Part shown: positions 48,582 to 57,890 of the stretch, piece after piece
Numbering within the stretch: position 1 is the first letter of the stretch
Layout of the letters: the number at the start of each line of letters is the position of its first letter
Source: DASYAN01 sp963727755
GTDB lineage: Bacteria > Chloroflexota > Ktedonobacteria > Ktedonobacterales > Ktedonobacteraceae
DNA length: 64,000 nucleotides
NCBI GenBank assembly: GCA_963727755.1
Contig: CAVSHN010000020.1
Location: 1-64,000, forward strand
Direction of reading: 5' to 3'
Notes under the pieces: generated by a model
Told to the model about the DNA's origin: nothing
Seen by the model: only the letters and a program-made list of their open reading frames with translations
Database searches by the model: none
Program-made: the position numbers and the translations under genes

Positions 48582-49586
48582 ATGACTACTCTTGCCTCGC
48601 TTAAAGAGGCTCTCAGCCAACCATTCGCCGTTGAGCATATTCAGTTCCTTCCCAAAGCCATCCAACAGAACCAGCAGCGACAGTGGACCTGTTTGGCCCT
48701 CCCTTACGCGAACAAGCGCATTTACGAGGATCGGCTCAATACGATTGCCTTCGGAGAGTGGAGTACACCATATACATCTCCTTATTCCCAAGGCTATAAA
48801 CTGATTGTGCCTGCCACGGTGATCGTCTGCGACGTCACGCATACCGATTACGGCGAAGCATACCTCTGTGTCCCGGCGCGTCGTGGAGGGCAACGTGAAG
48901 ACGAAAATAGCGCGACCGAAGCCTACTCACAAGCTTTTCGCCGTGCTTGCTCAAAATTCCTGCTAGGACGCTACTTATACGATTTACATAAACTGTGGTT
49001 GCCTTATGATCCCCATGGCAAAAGGATTGCTATCACAGAAGATGAACGTATCGCCTGGGTCGAGAAGCTCTATCAGGAGGCTGGACTGCTGCCTCGTACC
49101 TACACGTTAACACCGTCTGTCACCACAATCGGTACCACGAGCACTGAGCCATCTGTCACTGCAAGTGGTGTCACGAGCACTGAGTCATCTGCCAAAGCGA
49201 CACCAGCCATCTCGTCGCCGAGCGGGCTGGCATCGGAATACCAACAGGCACCATCCCTACAACCTGCGTCCACTCATGTCGCAGAGGCCAAGCCGAGAGC
49301 ATCTGCCCAGGAAGGATCCTCTGCTGATCAGGTCGATGCAGCCTCGTCACAGGTCACGATCCATTATCCCGATAACCTGTTCCTAGACTGGGTTGCGAGG
49401 CAAGTCCAGCGAGATCCTGGTAGGATCACACGCATCTGCGTGCACTATCGGGTTGAGCAACTTGCACAACTCACACAGGAACAACGTACTGATCTGACAC
49501 GACGCCTCAAGGCCCAGCAAGCCAAGCAGACAAGCACCCTTGTTTCAGCAGAATTGTCATCAGATCCTCAAGGTATCTCATCTTAG
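48582..49586 (+). CDS. Rad52/Sak-like single-strand annealing protein
   Basis: 334 residues with AGAGGAGC upstream. N-terminal 160 residues match the layout of Rad52/ERF-type annealing proteins: ALPYANKRIYEDRLNTIAFG, SQGYKLIVPATVIV, then the conserved helix SATEAYSQAFRRACSKFLLG followed by RYLYDL. Residues about 185-260 are Ser/Thr/Ala-rich and probably disordered, joining a C-terminal helical segment (FLDWVARQVQRDPGRITRIC) of unknown role. Annealing proteins pair complementary single strands during phage or plasmid recombination. Subfamily is uncertain. Confidence 0.75.
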   Translation: MTTLASLKEALSQPFAVEHIQFLPKAIQQNQQRQWTCLALPYANKRIYEDRLNTIAFGEWSTPYTSPYSQGYKLIVPATVIVCDVTHTDYGEAYLCVPARRGGQREDENSATEAYSQAFRRACSKFLLGRYLYDLHKLWLPYDPHGKRIAITEDERIAWVEKLYQEAGLLPRTYTLTPSVTTIGTTSTEPSVTASGVTSTESSAKATPAISSPSGLASEYQQAPSLQPASTHVAEAKPRASAQEGSSADQVDAASSQVTIHYPDNLFLDWVARQVQRDPGRITRICVHYRVEQLAQLTQEQRTDLTRRLKAQQAKQTSTLVSAELSSDPQGISS

Positions 49587-49607
49587 TTTCCCAAAGGAGA
49601 AAGCTTC

Positions 49608-50585
49608 ATGTCATCTTTCCACTCGCTCGTTGAGCAGACGAGCTTGCCCAAAATCGCCGTCCATGGTAAGAGTAATGAACCCCAGATTGAAGTGTACGTG
49701 AATGCCTATGTGGTTGGCCATCAGCCTGAATTGATGAATAACCGCTGGGCCTATCCACTCTACTACCTCTCATGCATTGCCCAGAGAGGACAAGGAACAA
49801 CCTTGCAAGGCCTCTTCGCACGTCTGGTGAGTCTCCATAGTCGAGGTGCTACCCTCCAAGGGGTGGGTGAGGTCATGTTAGCTCATCGCCAGTCTCGCCT
49901 CGCTGACTGCGGCTATCCCATCCACTGGAACTTTGAGCAGGCAGAAGTTCTTCCCAATCGAGATCTGCATGCGGTCATCGAGAGTAATATGCTCACAGTG
50001 TGTGATCCAGTGCGTGGCATGGCAATCAAGCAAAGAAGAACGCAACTGAGCAAAAATGCCGGATCTAGCAAAAAGCGTGGCAAAGAACGCGCCTCTTTGT
50101 CAACAGCAAAAAGTACTGTTCATGCCAGTCTGGATGAAATCCATCAGCGAGATCGGCATCCCTTGTTCCTGCTCCTGGTTCCCAGTTGGTATCAGGATCA
50201 GGAACGCTACCAGCTGCATCTCTCCTTTCTGGATCCGCGTCTTCCTTGGCCACTCGATCCCTCCTGGGCCGCCTTCCTCTGGGAACGTGGACAAGCGAGC
50301 CAAGAGACTGAACGCTTGAAGGTCTGGTGCGCGGCTCCCAGCCAGAAAGAGCTGTCGTTTGAGGAAAAAGAAGCACATCAAGAGACAAGCGCTGTTCCCT
50401 TCTTCTCGGATGCTTACTTTTGTCATCCCAATCCGGCCAGCATCTGTGCTGATCTGCAGCAGGCATTACTCTCTGGCCGCATCAGTTCACAACTCTCAAG
50501 TCATCTAGTAGACGTATCATCTCGTTCTATCATGCTTGAGCCTTCGCTTCAGCATGAACAGGCTCGTCTGGTTTTGCCTGCTTAA
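49608..50585 (+). CDS. Hypothetical protein of the replication module
   Basis: 325 residues from ATG 49608 with AAGGAGAAAGC upstream, 21 bases after the annealing-protein gene. First half is compact (VYVNAYVVGHQPELMNNRWA; ARLVSLHSRGATLQGVGEVM), followed by a Lys/Ser-rich stretch (about 146-170, SSKKRGKERASLSTAK) and a second globular half with many aromatic residues. No known motif. Tight linkage to the annealing protein suggests a joint function. Confidence 0.6.
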   Translation: MSSFHSLVEQTSLPKIAVHGKSNEPQIEVYVNAYVVGHQPELMNNRWAYPLYYLSCIAQRGQGTTLQGLFARLVSLHSRGATLQGVGEVMLAHRQSRLADCGYPIHWNFEQAEVLPNRDLHAVIESNMLTVCDPVRGMAIKQRRTQLSKNAGSSKKRGKERASLSTAKSTVHASLDEIHQRDRHPLFLLLVPSWYQDQERYQLHLSFLDPRLPWPLDPSWAAFLWERGQASQETERLKVWCAAPSQKELSFEEKEAHQETSAVPFFSDAYFCHPNPASICADLQQALLSGRISSQLSSHLVDVSSRSIMLEPSLQHEQARLVLPA

Positions 50586-50612
50586 TTGCCCTTTCCCTTA
50601 TCAACAAGATCT

Positions 50613-50645
50613 GCCCCTGGTCAGCCCATCCAACTGGCCAGGGGC
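50613..50645 (+). terminator. GCCCCTGG hairpin upstream of the methyltransferase
   Basis: GCCCCTGG and CCAGGGGC pair, extended inside by TCAG/CTG with one mismatch, then CTTTCC. Ends 25 bases before the methyltransferase start. Confidence 0.6.
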
Positions 50646-50670
50646 TTTCCATTTGTCAGGAGAACATCCG

Positions 50671-51978
50671 ATGTCACGTATCGAAAGTAAAGCCAAGTTG
50701 TTATATTATCCTACTCCGTCATGTATTGTTGACGCCATTGCCAATTACCTGACGATAGCCAGACGCTACGGAGCCATCCGCTTGCTTGATCCTTGTGCTG
50801 GAACAGGGGAGGCTCTCGCTAGATTAACTCAGCACTTGCGAGATCAGCTGCCTACCCACCACGCCGTGAAACTTTCCACGTATGGTATTGAGCCTGAACT
50901 CACCCGCGCCAAAGCCGCCAGCTCTTTGCTGGATGCGGTCTTGCAAGCGAGCTTTTTCTCGACAACCCTCTCCAATGGAGAGGGCCCTGACGGTGGCTGG
51001 CAATGTGTCTTTCTTAATCCTCCCTACGATATCGACTCCGAGATGACAGCTGCCAGTGGCAAGAAAACCCGGCTGGAGGTCAACTTTCTCTATCGGGCAA
51101 CGCTCAAGCTCTGTCCTGGAGGCATCTTGATCTGGATTGTTCCTCAGTGCTCGCTCTCACCAGCGGCCAAGTTTCTGGCCTCCCACTATGATCAGCTTGC
51201 CTGTTTGCGCTTTCCCGATGATCTGTACCGTCCTGATTCAGAGAGACCTGAGGAATATTCCCTTTACGAGCGATTCAAGCAAGTAGTGCTTTTTGCCCAA
51301 CTCAGGCCTGCTGCTGTTCTTCCTCCTACCGAGACAATCGCTTTGATCGAACAGTGGTCACGTGCTGGTCGTGATCTGTTGGCTTTGCCTCTAGCAGAGC
51401 ACTACCCCGATTTGCCGACGTACGCCATCCCGGCAGCACGCTCATCAGAACTCCGTCTGTTTGCCGCTGGTTCTTATGACCCTGATCACACGGCCAGTCT
51501 CGTCATTGAACAATCAAACAAGGATGGGCGATACAAAACGGGAGTGTGGGCCAATCCTGACTATCTGGCCGCTCGCTTGCCTGATCCAAAGGCGGTCGGT
51601 CTTGGCATTGGACAACCTCTGGCACCACTCAAAAATGCCCATCTGGCACTGCTGTCAGTGGCTGGGATTGCCAATTCAGCCGTGCTCACTGGCTGTGATG
51701 GTCGACGGATCATCATCAAAGGCTATGCACGCAAAATTCCCGTTTTGAAGCAAGAAGAGAATGAGGAAGAAATTATTGAACGCATCACTGATACCTTTGA
51801 GTCCTCACTCTGGTGCATTGATCTGGAGACGGGAGGGCTTCTGCGCATTGAAACGGGGGTTGCTTCTCCGATTCCGTTTGGCGTCCAGTATGAAACGATG
51901 TCGCTTTCATGCTTTTCTGGACAATTTCGGGGCTTCACTGGCAGATCAGGTAGCACGGGCCAATCCACCGCGCTATGA
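50671..51978 (+). CDS. DUF6094-type adenine methyltransferase-like protein
   Basis: 436 residues from ATG 50671 (AGGAGAAC upstream); a longer frame from 50536 runs through the upstream hairpin and is unlikely. SAM-binding motif I DPCAGTGEAL (about 50788) and motif IV FLNPPYD (about 51013), the N6-adenine/N4-cytosine type. The C-terminal half has no target-recognition domain I recognise. Its last 30 residues overlap the helicase N-terminus in another frame, so the real end may be shorter or fused to the helicase through a frameshift near 51905. Such methyltransferase-helicase pairs recur on plasmids and elements and are not classical restriction systems. Confidence 0.75.
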   Translation: MSRIESKAKLLYYPTPSCIVDAIANYLTIARRYGAIRLLDPCAGTGEALARLTQHLRDQLPTHHAVKLSTYGIEPELTRAKAASSLLDAVLQASFFSTTLSNGEGPDGGWQCVFLNPPYDIDSEMTAASGKKTRLEVNFLYRATLKLCPGGILIWIVPQCSLSPAAKFLASHYDQLACLRFPDDLYRPDSERPEEYSLYERFKQVVLFAQLRPAAVLPPTETIALIEQWSRAGRDLLALPLAEHYPDLPTYAIPAARSSELRLFAAGSYDPDHTASLVIEQSNKDGRYKTGVWANPDYLAARLPDPKAVGLGIGQPLAPLKNAHLALLSVAGIANSAVLTGCDGRRIIIKGYARKIPVLKQEENEEEIIERITDTFESSLWCIDLETGGLLRIETGVASPIPFGVQYETMSLSCFSGQFRGFTGRSGSTGQSTAL

Positions 51979-54921
51979 GGGTGAGCACCAACTTCCCTGG
52001 CTGGGATCTAGCTTGCAACTCCTCAAGCGTCAGCCGTTGGGCAAGCAGCGCGAGGTCATTGCTGCTATTGTGAACGCTTTGATCAATCCATCGGTTGCTC
52101 TCCATCAGGATCAGCTTTTGCAGCGCATAGCTCTGATTGCTGAAATGGCCACAGGTAAGACCTATCTGGCTCTTGCCAGCGCGTTTCTCGCCGATCTGTA
52201 TGCCTGTGGCGGGGTCTCAGCTGCTCTGTCTGGTACACGTTACTCACACATTTTTCCGCTGGTGATCTTATGTCCTCCGATTATGGCCCGCAAATGGAAG
52301 CGGGAAGCCGAAATGACCCTGCCCAATGTGAAAGCCATGATCATCAAGCGGATCGGAAGCCCTGCTGCATCTGGTGAGAAAGGACTGCTTGAGGAGGGAG
52401 AAAGCGAGGAAGGGGACAGTCAGGTCTCTGATGACCTCTTACAAATCCGTCAGTTTGATCCGGATTTTACCGGGACGTACCTCTCGGCCATCGGGTGCCT
52501 AGATCGTGTCGTAGCCCGTATTCGCCATGAACTGGAGGAGTGGCAGGTAGCCTACCAGCAAGCAGTCACGCAGAGGAAAACTCTACCTCTGAAACCTTGC
52601 CACCTGATCATTATAACCACCAGTACGGCCAAGCTAGGCCTAGACTGGATGCCTGTCTATCGCCTGAAAGTGCCACGCGTGCGGGACTCCCAGACCCAGA
52701 AGGTCAAGGCCCGCCGGAGTGCTGATGGACAACTTTTCACCATCCCCTGTTGTCCCCACTGCTTCCGCTTGCTCAAGAATGAACAGGCTGTAGAGCAGTT
52801 GAAAAGGACAGATGCTGCATGGCGTCTCATGCTTGAGGAATTTGAAGAAAAGCGGACACAAGGGAAGCTTTCTGTATGGGAGGAAGAAGCGGGCTCTTCC
52901 TCCCATCATCTTACTTCTCTGAAAAAGAACTGCTGGGTACGAAAGAGCATCGCGTCAAACGACGCTGTGCAGATTGTGGAGAGCCACTCTGGCAGTACGT
53001 TGAGAAGCGGATGAAAGACTGGGTACCATATTCCATTCTCCGTCTGGACCAGCAAGCCAAGAAATCCCTGCCGCTACCAGCAGCTGGTGCTCTTCCCCAG
53101 TGTGTGAGTACGACGTTCCGTCGGCGCTTTCCGCTGGGCAAATACCTAAAGCTGCGCTATAAGGGCTTTTTTCACCTGCTGATTGCAGACGAGGTGCATG
53201 AAGGCCGAGATGGCTCAGCACTGGATTTTGCTCGCCAGAAATTGGTCAATGCCTGTGGTCGCAAGCTCGGGTTAACTGGAACGCTCTCCAATGGTTACTC
53301 GGCGAGTCTCTTCCGCTTGTTTTACATCCTAGGAAGTACCGTGCGGCATACCTTTGGCTATGACGAAGTTGAGCGCTGGATTGATCTGTATGGCAAACGG
53401 CAGACGACGAAGAAAATCTACAAAGGAGAGATTGGAACAGGAGCGACAAGTGATCGGCGCATTGGCAAGCCTCAGATTCGTGAGATTGCAGGCTTTGCTC
53501 CTGCTGGACTGGCCCATGTGCTGCCGTGTTCGACCTTCCTGGAACTGGTCGATGTTGCACCAGCCTTGCCGCCGTATGAAGAGGAAACGCGACTGGTCGA
53601 AATGGATCCAGACCTGGAAGCAGCCTATGAACAGTTCAAGGCAGAAGCCACCCGCGAGCTGGGAAGGATGCTTGCCGCTGGAGACACATCCGGCCTCGCC
53701 TCCTGGTGGAATGGCATGTTACATTATCCCAACATGCCCTATCGGGGTTGGACCTGCGTCATCAAAAAGACAGGCGAGATGTTTGCGCAAGCCCCGGCGT
53801 TGCCGGAAAACCGCCTCTATGCTAAGGAGCAAGCAGTTGTGAGCTATGTTCAGCGTGAGGTGGTGTCTGGCCGTAGGGTACTCATCTACTCTGAAAACAC
53901 GGGCTACTATGATATTCTGCCTCGTCTGAAGCGACTCCTGGAGGCCAAGGTTCGTGGTCGGACAGGATCGCCACTCAAAGTGGCATTGCTCTACAGCACA
54001 ACGGTGGAGCCCATCGACCGCGAGGCTTGGTTAAGCAAGCAAGTGGAAGCAGGATGTGATGTACTCATCTGCAATCCCAAGCTCGTGAAGGTCGGTCTCG
54101 ACTTGTTGGCCTTTCCAACTATTCTCTACGTCAGTCTTCCCACGTCCATTGCCGACTTGCGCCAGTCATCGCGACGCTCGTTCCGTCCTGGCCAAACACT
54201 GCCCGTCAAGGTCGTCTTCTTCGTCTATCCCACGATGGAGATGGATCTGCTACGGCTCATGGCCCTCAAAATGAAGGCCTCGCTCATGGTCGAGGGCAAA
54301 CTGCCGGGCGAAGGCTTGGTCTCCTTCGGGGAAGAGGAGGCGGAAAGCGAAACGGAGATGATTTTCCATTTAGCACGCGAGATCATGGTCAACATGCGGG
54401 ATGGGAAACCCTCAAGTGGTGATGTGCGGCAGCAAGCTCAGGAATTGCAAGATCTCTTCAAAGAGAACGGGCAAATCGAACGGGAGAAAAACCAACTGCT
54501 GGGACAGACTACGGCCTCAGAAGTGGTTGATTTCAAGCCCATCGTCGTCGAGTCCCTCCCAGCAGGGGAATTTTTGCCAGCAGAGCCAGATCAGTGCGAA
54601 GCAGCACCAACTGAAACTTTGGTAGAAGGAGGCTTCACGGTACATAGCGAGCAAGAACCACTTACCGCTGTGGGCCAGCTAGCTCAAGTACCAACCCAGA
54701 CGGTGACCATTATTCAAACAGCGGTGACCAGTGGGCGAGATCCTTGGGCCGCCCTGCGGGAACAATATGGGAAGCCCAAGAGACGGCGGAAACGCCCCCA
54801 GACCTTGCCCGATATGCCGGATCTGTGGAGTTTCGCTGCTAGCTCGCCGTCAGCATCTCTGCAAGACGCTTCCCATTCCCAAACAGAGCGTGAGGTGTAT
54901 ATCCAAGACACCCTCTGGTAA
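51892..54921 (+). pseudogene. SF2 (SNF2-like) helicase with zinc-ribbon insert, frameshifted
   Basis: Begins around 51892 (FHAFLDNFGASLADQVARAN) without a clear ribosome binding site. Walker A in AEMATGKTYLALASA (about 52140), then LVILCPPIMARKWKREAE. Zinc-ribbon insert: CCPHC near 52748 and RRCADCGEP near 52960. One frameshift near 52915 separates these two halves of the ribbon. DEVHEGRDG (Walker B, about 53186), LGLTGTLSNGYS (motif III), and RQSSRRSFRPGQ (motif VI, about 54162) follow, then an acidic and Gln-rich tail. About 1,010 residues when restored. A DNA translocase role beside the methyltransferase is inferred. Confidence 0.75.
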
Positions 54922-54940
54922 TTCGCACGTACTACCTGTT

Positions 54941-54971
54941 CATGCATGGGTGAAGATCTCATCCATGCATG
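54941..54971 (+). terminator. Strong hairpin after the helicase gene
   Basis: CATGCATGGGTGA and TCATCCATGCATG pair over 13 bp with one G-T, loop of five. No T-run follows. Twenty bases after the helicase stop; a transcript end or an element boundary are both possible. Confidence 0.5.
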
Positions 54972-55099
54972 ATGCGCTCAGCTTCGCTAGTACACCAATC
55001 ATCTCTCATCTGAGATCTCGTCAAAAAAAGTTAAAGAAAACAGGATGAGCAGTCATCCTGAATACCGACTAATGTGAAATCATCACAAAGCAGGAGTGC

Positions 55100-55403
55100 T
55101 GGGTCTCATTAGGACCATCGGGAAACAGCATTCAGGCCAGTTTGCACCTAGTAGGGCCATTTCGCCTAGCGAGCAGAGCAGCCGCGATCGGCTCGCGACG
55201 AGCGAGAGGACCTCGCCTTGCTCAGTCTGAAACTAACGCGTCGTATGCTGGACTTGCTCGTGTTCATCCTCGATCATCCGCTAGTCTCGCTGGAAGAGAT
55301 TGCTGTGTTGCAAGGCATGCAACTGGCGAGTGTGAAACGCTACATGCGAGAATTGCGCATGTTTGGGTGTCTGGACCTCGTCGATACCAAACGCTATCAG
55401 TAG
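55100..55403 (+). pseudogene. Remnant of a winged-helix replication-relaxation-like protein
   Basis: The last part (55218-55403) reads LSLKLTRRMLDLLVFILDHP and LEEIAVLQGMQLASVKRYMR, a winged-helix N-terminal domain similar to large replication-relaxation family proteins of plasmids. Upstream, a different frame (ISPSEQSSRDRLATSER) seems to supply the missing N-terminus after a one-base shift near 55200. A TAG at 55401-55403 ends it after the domain; only scattered in-frame traces follow to about 55530. Confidence 0.5.
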
Positions 55404-55782
55404 GAAATAACCAAGCGCGTCGCGGGAGACATACATCGTGGTCAAGGCCGAGATTGGCCAACGCAGGCCGCTCTCGGAACGTGGGATATGTCTGCTAGCG
55501 GAGGCCGACATCTCCTGTCGTCTTTAGCTCATGCGTAGGGATTGAGAGCAAAACTCCTCGTCCATTCTTGCATATTCTGGTGACGATAGCTCAACTCAAG
55601 CATGCAAAGGATGATTAGCAGGCAGCAGGTTCAGTCGCGTCTAATACAGCTCGCAGTCTCTCTCTCCTTCTGCATCTCGTCACAAATTTCCAGAATCACA
55701 CGGTTTGTATGATACTTGCCTCACTGCTGCATCCCCTTGGAAGCTGGATATACGCTCATAACTCTGGGTAACAAGAAGGAAC
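55404..55782. other. Gap with degraded coding traces only
   Basis: Follows the winged-helix remnant. A few short segments may continue that gene in shifting frames, but none is defensible. No promoter or repeat was recognised. Confidence 0.4.
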
Positions 55783-56028
55783 TTAGATAGTAATTATTCC
55801 TCTGCCCCATTTTCTGTATCTCCTGGTAGTTCCTTCGAGCAGATCGAAAATCGAGACCTCAAGAGCATCAGCAAGCCGGAGGAGCGTATCCGTATTGACC
55901 GCACGATAGGGATCATGATAAATGGACCGGATGGTATTGAGGGCCACGTAGGACTTGCGGGTCAGCGCCATCATGCTCATCCCCTTAGCTTCTGCTATTT
56001 CTTTGACCTTTAACCTCAGCTTTTTCAT
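55783..56028 (-). CDS. Small Cro/C1-type helix-turn-helix regulator
   Basis: 81 residues from ATG 56028. Core: VKEIAEAKGMSMMALTRKSY, then VALNTIRSIYHDPYRAVNTD and LLRLADALEVSIFDLLE, a complete lambda-Cro-like helix-turn-helix, with a basic tail. No strong ribosome binding site, so a leaderless message is possible. Stands alone between two element remnants and may control the defence-type island to its right. Confidence 0.75.
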   Translation of the reverse strand: MKKLRLKVKEIAEAKGMSMMALTRKSYVALNTIRSIYHDPYRAVNTDTLLRLADALEVSIFDLLEGTTRRYRKWGRGIITI

Positions 56029-56222
56029 CTTGATCGCATTCTATCATCGCAGCACCCTCATCAGTAGCTCCAAATTTATGCAACCCTCATTAGGCATGCA
56101 ATAATAGGATTGCATTTTATTGAAAACTGTGCTACGCTAGGAGTATCGTCATTCTCTGCCTATTTCTTCACGGCACGAGTGTCTTTCCGAGAGTGACTAG
56201 CTCCTCGAACGCGAGAGAAAGG

Positions 56223-56444
56223 ATGGATTCCATGAGTGAGATAGCGCGATTGAAGCAGCAGATTGAACTGGAGTGCGAGGCCATGAGGTTAGCCATGACT
56301 GGTTTTCGTACTACTGCCTCTCATGACATCATCAACCACCAGTTCGAGCAACTAGGGGAGCATTATGAGCAGCTGGGTGCGTTGATTGGAGAGCAAGCGG
56401 CGATAGAGATGGTTATTGCTGCTCTGGGAGGGTGTGAGTCGTGA
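56223..56444 (+). CDS. Small helical protein of unknown function, complete copy
   Basis: 73 residues from ATG 56223, or 70 from the ATG at 56232, which has AAAGG at good spacing. Helical and acidic (SEIARLKQQIELECEAMRLA; HYEQLGALIGEQAAIEMVIA). No motif recognised. Its 3' half reappears at 57785-57890, across the DUF6978-DUF1828 pair, and both copies are followed by a second short frame in the same register. Confidence 0.6.
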   Translation: MDSMSEIARLKQQIELECEAMRLAMTGFRTTASHDIINHQFEQLGEHYEQLGALIGEQAAIEMVIAALGGCES

Positions 56445-56514
56445 TAGTGGAATATGGCGATTTAGATGTCTCTCTGTGGTTTTCGTGAGGCTCAGGAAGC
56501 GCTATGCGATTTTC

Positions 56515-57270
56515 TCAAAGAAACTCATCTGGTCGAGACCAGTAAGCTATCTCGGATAGATCCTCGACGAGTCGGAAATCTTCTGTCTTCCACACATCAA
56601 ATGAGTCATCGAATAGGGAGATGAAGCTAAAGGCCTCGTCGCTGCCTACGGTCAAATGACTCAAGTCATGCCACATCGTTACCGTACGAGCTATGAGGTC
56701 GTGTGTCGCTGCACTACTGCCCGTACTTAATACACGTACAAGTGAACTATGGTCTGGACCCCTAATTTGGAATTCTGGTCGCCAAATCGTTGAGGATCGG
56801 CCCGAGATACGTGGGCTGCGCTCAGTTGCCATATGGTGTTCCTGCAAAAAATCTTCCACTTCGTCGACAATCGATTCGCCTGCCCTGTTGCGGAACGTAA
56901 ACCACAGATCGGAGACTCGTAAGATGCCTTGAGACAGCCTCATGAGAACAGAGGCGAGATCTTTAGCTTGCCGCATTCGTGCCATAAGCATTCCTCGGTA
57001 AAGCTCGATGTTATGGTTGAGACAGATATCAGCGATAAGCTGGCGTTGTTTGGGAGTCCTGCGCAAGGTTGCCGTTTGCATTTTGAGCCAGCGTAATGTC
57101 TCGCCTAAATCTGTTAGTGTCGCAGTCTCACCCTCGTCCTTGTAAAAGAGATCAATGATATCACCATCTGGATACAGAAATGGCGTTTGAATTCTGATAT
57201 ACTCATTGATTGGCGAGCAGGTGAAGAGCAAGCCTAGTTGTTGGGTCATCAATTCACACGGTGTAGTCAT
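56515..57270 (-). CDS. DUF1828/DUF1829 domain protein
   Basis: 251 residues; ATGA overlap with the upstream gene. N-terminal part (FTCSPINEYIRIQTPFLYPD, then IDLFYKDEGETATLTDLGET) is the DUF1828 pattern; the C-terminal half (LIARTVTMWHDLSHLTV, FSFISLFDDS) fits the associated DUF1829 region. Families of unknown biochemical role, often found in accessory DNA next to small partner genes. The coupling with the DUF6978 gene suggests a two-gene toxin-antitoxin or defence module; which protein would be toxic cannot be told. Confidence 0.7.
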   Translation of the reverse strand: MTTPCELMTQQLGLLFTCSPINEYIRIQTPFLYPDGDIIDLFYKDEGETATLTDLGETLRWLKMQTATLRRTPKQRQLIADICLNHNIELYRGMLMARMRQAKDLASVLMRLSQGILRVSDLWFTFRNRAGESIVDEVEDFLQEHHMATERSPRISGRSSTIWRPEFQIRGPDHSSLVRVLSTGSSAATHDLIARTVTMWHDLSHLTVGSDEAFSFISLFDDSFDVWKTEDFRLVEDLSEIAYWSRPDEFL

Positions 57271-57719
57271 CAGAGTAACTCCAGTTGTGACGGAGGTAGT
57301 GGATACATCACTCCATTGTGTGTAAGAAGTACTTCCTTACAAAACTGTTGCCAAACAGCTACAGGATCACTGACTGAAGCAGTAATATCCTCTGGTTCAT
57401 ATGCCTCTTTATCGCGGAACTTCTCAGTCCAGCGATGCTTATGCTTTCTTCCGACATTGAAGCACGAAGGGTTATGGTGATCCTTCCCTATGTCTAAGGC
57501 ATAGATTTTGCCAAATCGGCGATGGATCAGAGCATATGTGAGCGTCTGTGCAGCTAAATTATAACTTCCCCTTACTATTATAGGATACCGTGTCAGGGAA
57601 TCCATCTCAACATAAAATTCTACTGTCGGAAGATGATCCTCATCTGGCTGCCAAATAATGTCCTTATTTATCTGTTTGGTTGCATCGCTCAAAAATGCTT
57701 CAAAATCCTGCTGCTTCAT
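57270..57719 (-). CDS. DUF6978-like protein
   Basis: 149 residues from ATG 57719 with AAGGCTAGGAA upstream. Contains FYVEMDSLTRYPIIVRGSYN, FGKIYALDIGKDHHNPSCFN, and GRKHKHRWTEKFRD, a conserved His/Lys-rich segment. I recognise the arrangement as the DUF6978 partner of DUF1828 genes, with moderate certainty. The His/Asp-rich block could be an active site but no fold is proven. Reads into the DUF1828 gene by a one-base overlap. Confidence 0.6.
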   Translation of the reverse strand: MKQQDFEAFLSDATKQINKDIIWQPDEDHLPTVEFYVEMDSLTRYPIIVRGSYNLAAQTLTYALIHRRFGKIYALDIGKDHHNPSCFNVGRKHKHRWTEKFRDKEAYEPEDITASVSDPVAVWQQFCKEVLLTHNGVMYPLPPSQLELL

Positions 57720-57775
57720 TTCCTAGCCTTAGCGGTTTGCTTCAAGTATTTCAACAATACTATAGGGTATGACAT

Positions 57776-57890
57776 CATACCTTGTCAATGGAGAGCATTA
57801 TGAGCAGCTGAGTGCGTTGATTGAGCCGCAAATGGCGATAGAGATGGTCATCGCGGCTTTGGGGGAAGTGAGCCATGAGGATAGAAGACG
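57776..57890 (+). pseudogene. Truncated second copy of the small helical gene
   Basis: NGEHYEQLSALIEPQMAIEM and VIAALGEVSHED align with the C-terminal 35 residues of the gene at 56223; at DNA level GAGCATTATGAGCAGCTG is identical. The N-terminal 40 codons are missing. The following ATG (MRIEDVYLDAPLLTS) matches the short frame after the first copy (VIVEYGDLDVSLW). Confidence 0.7.
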
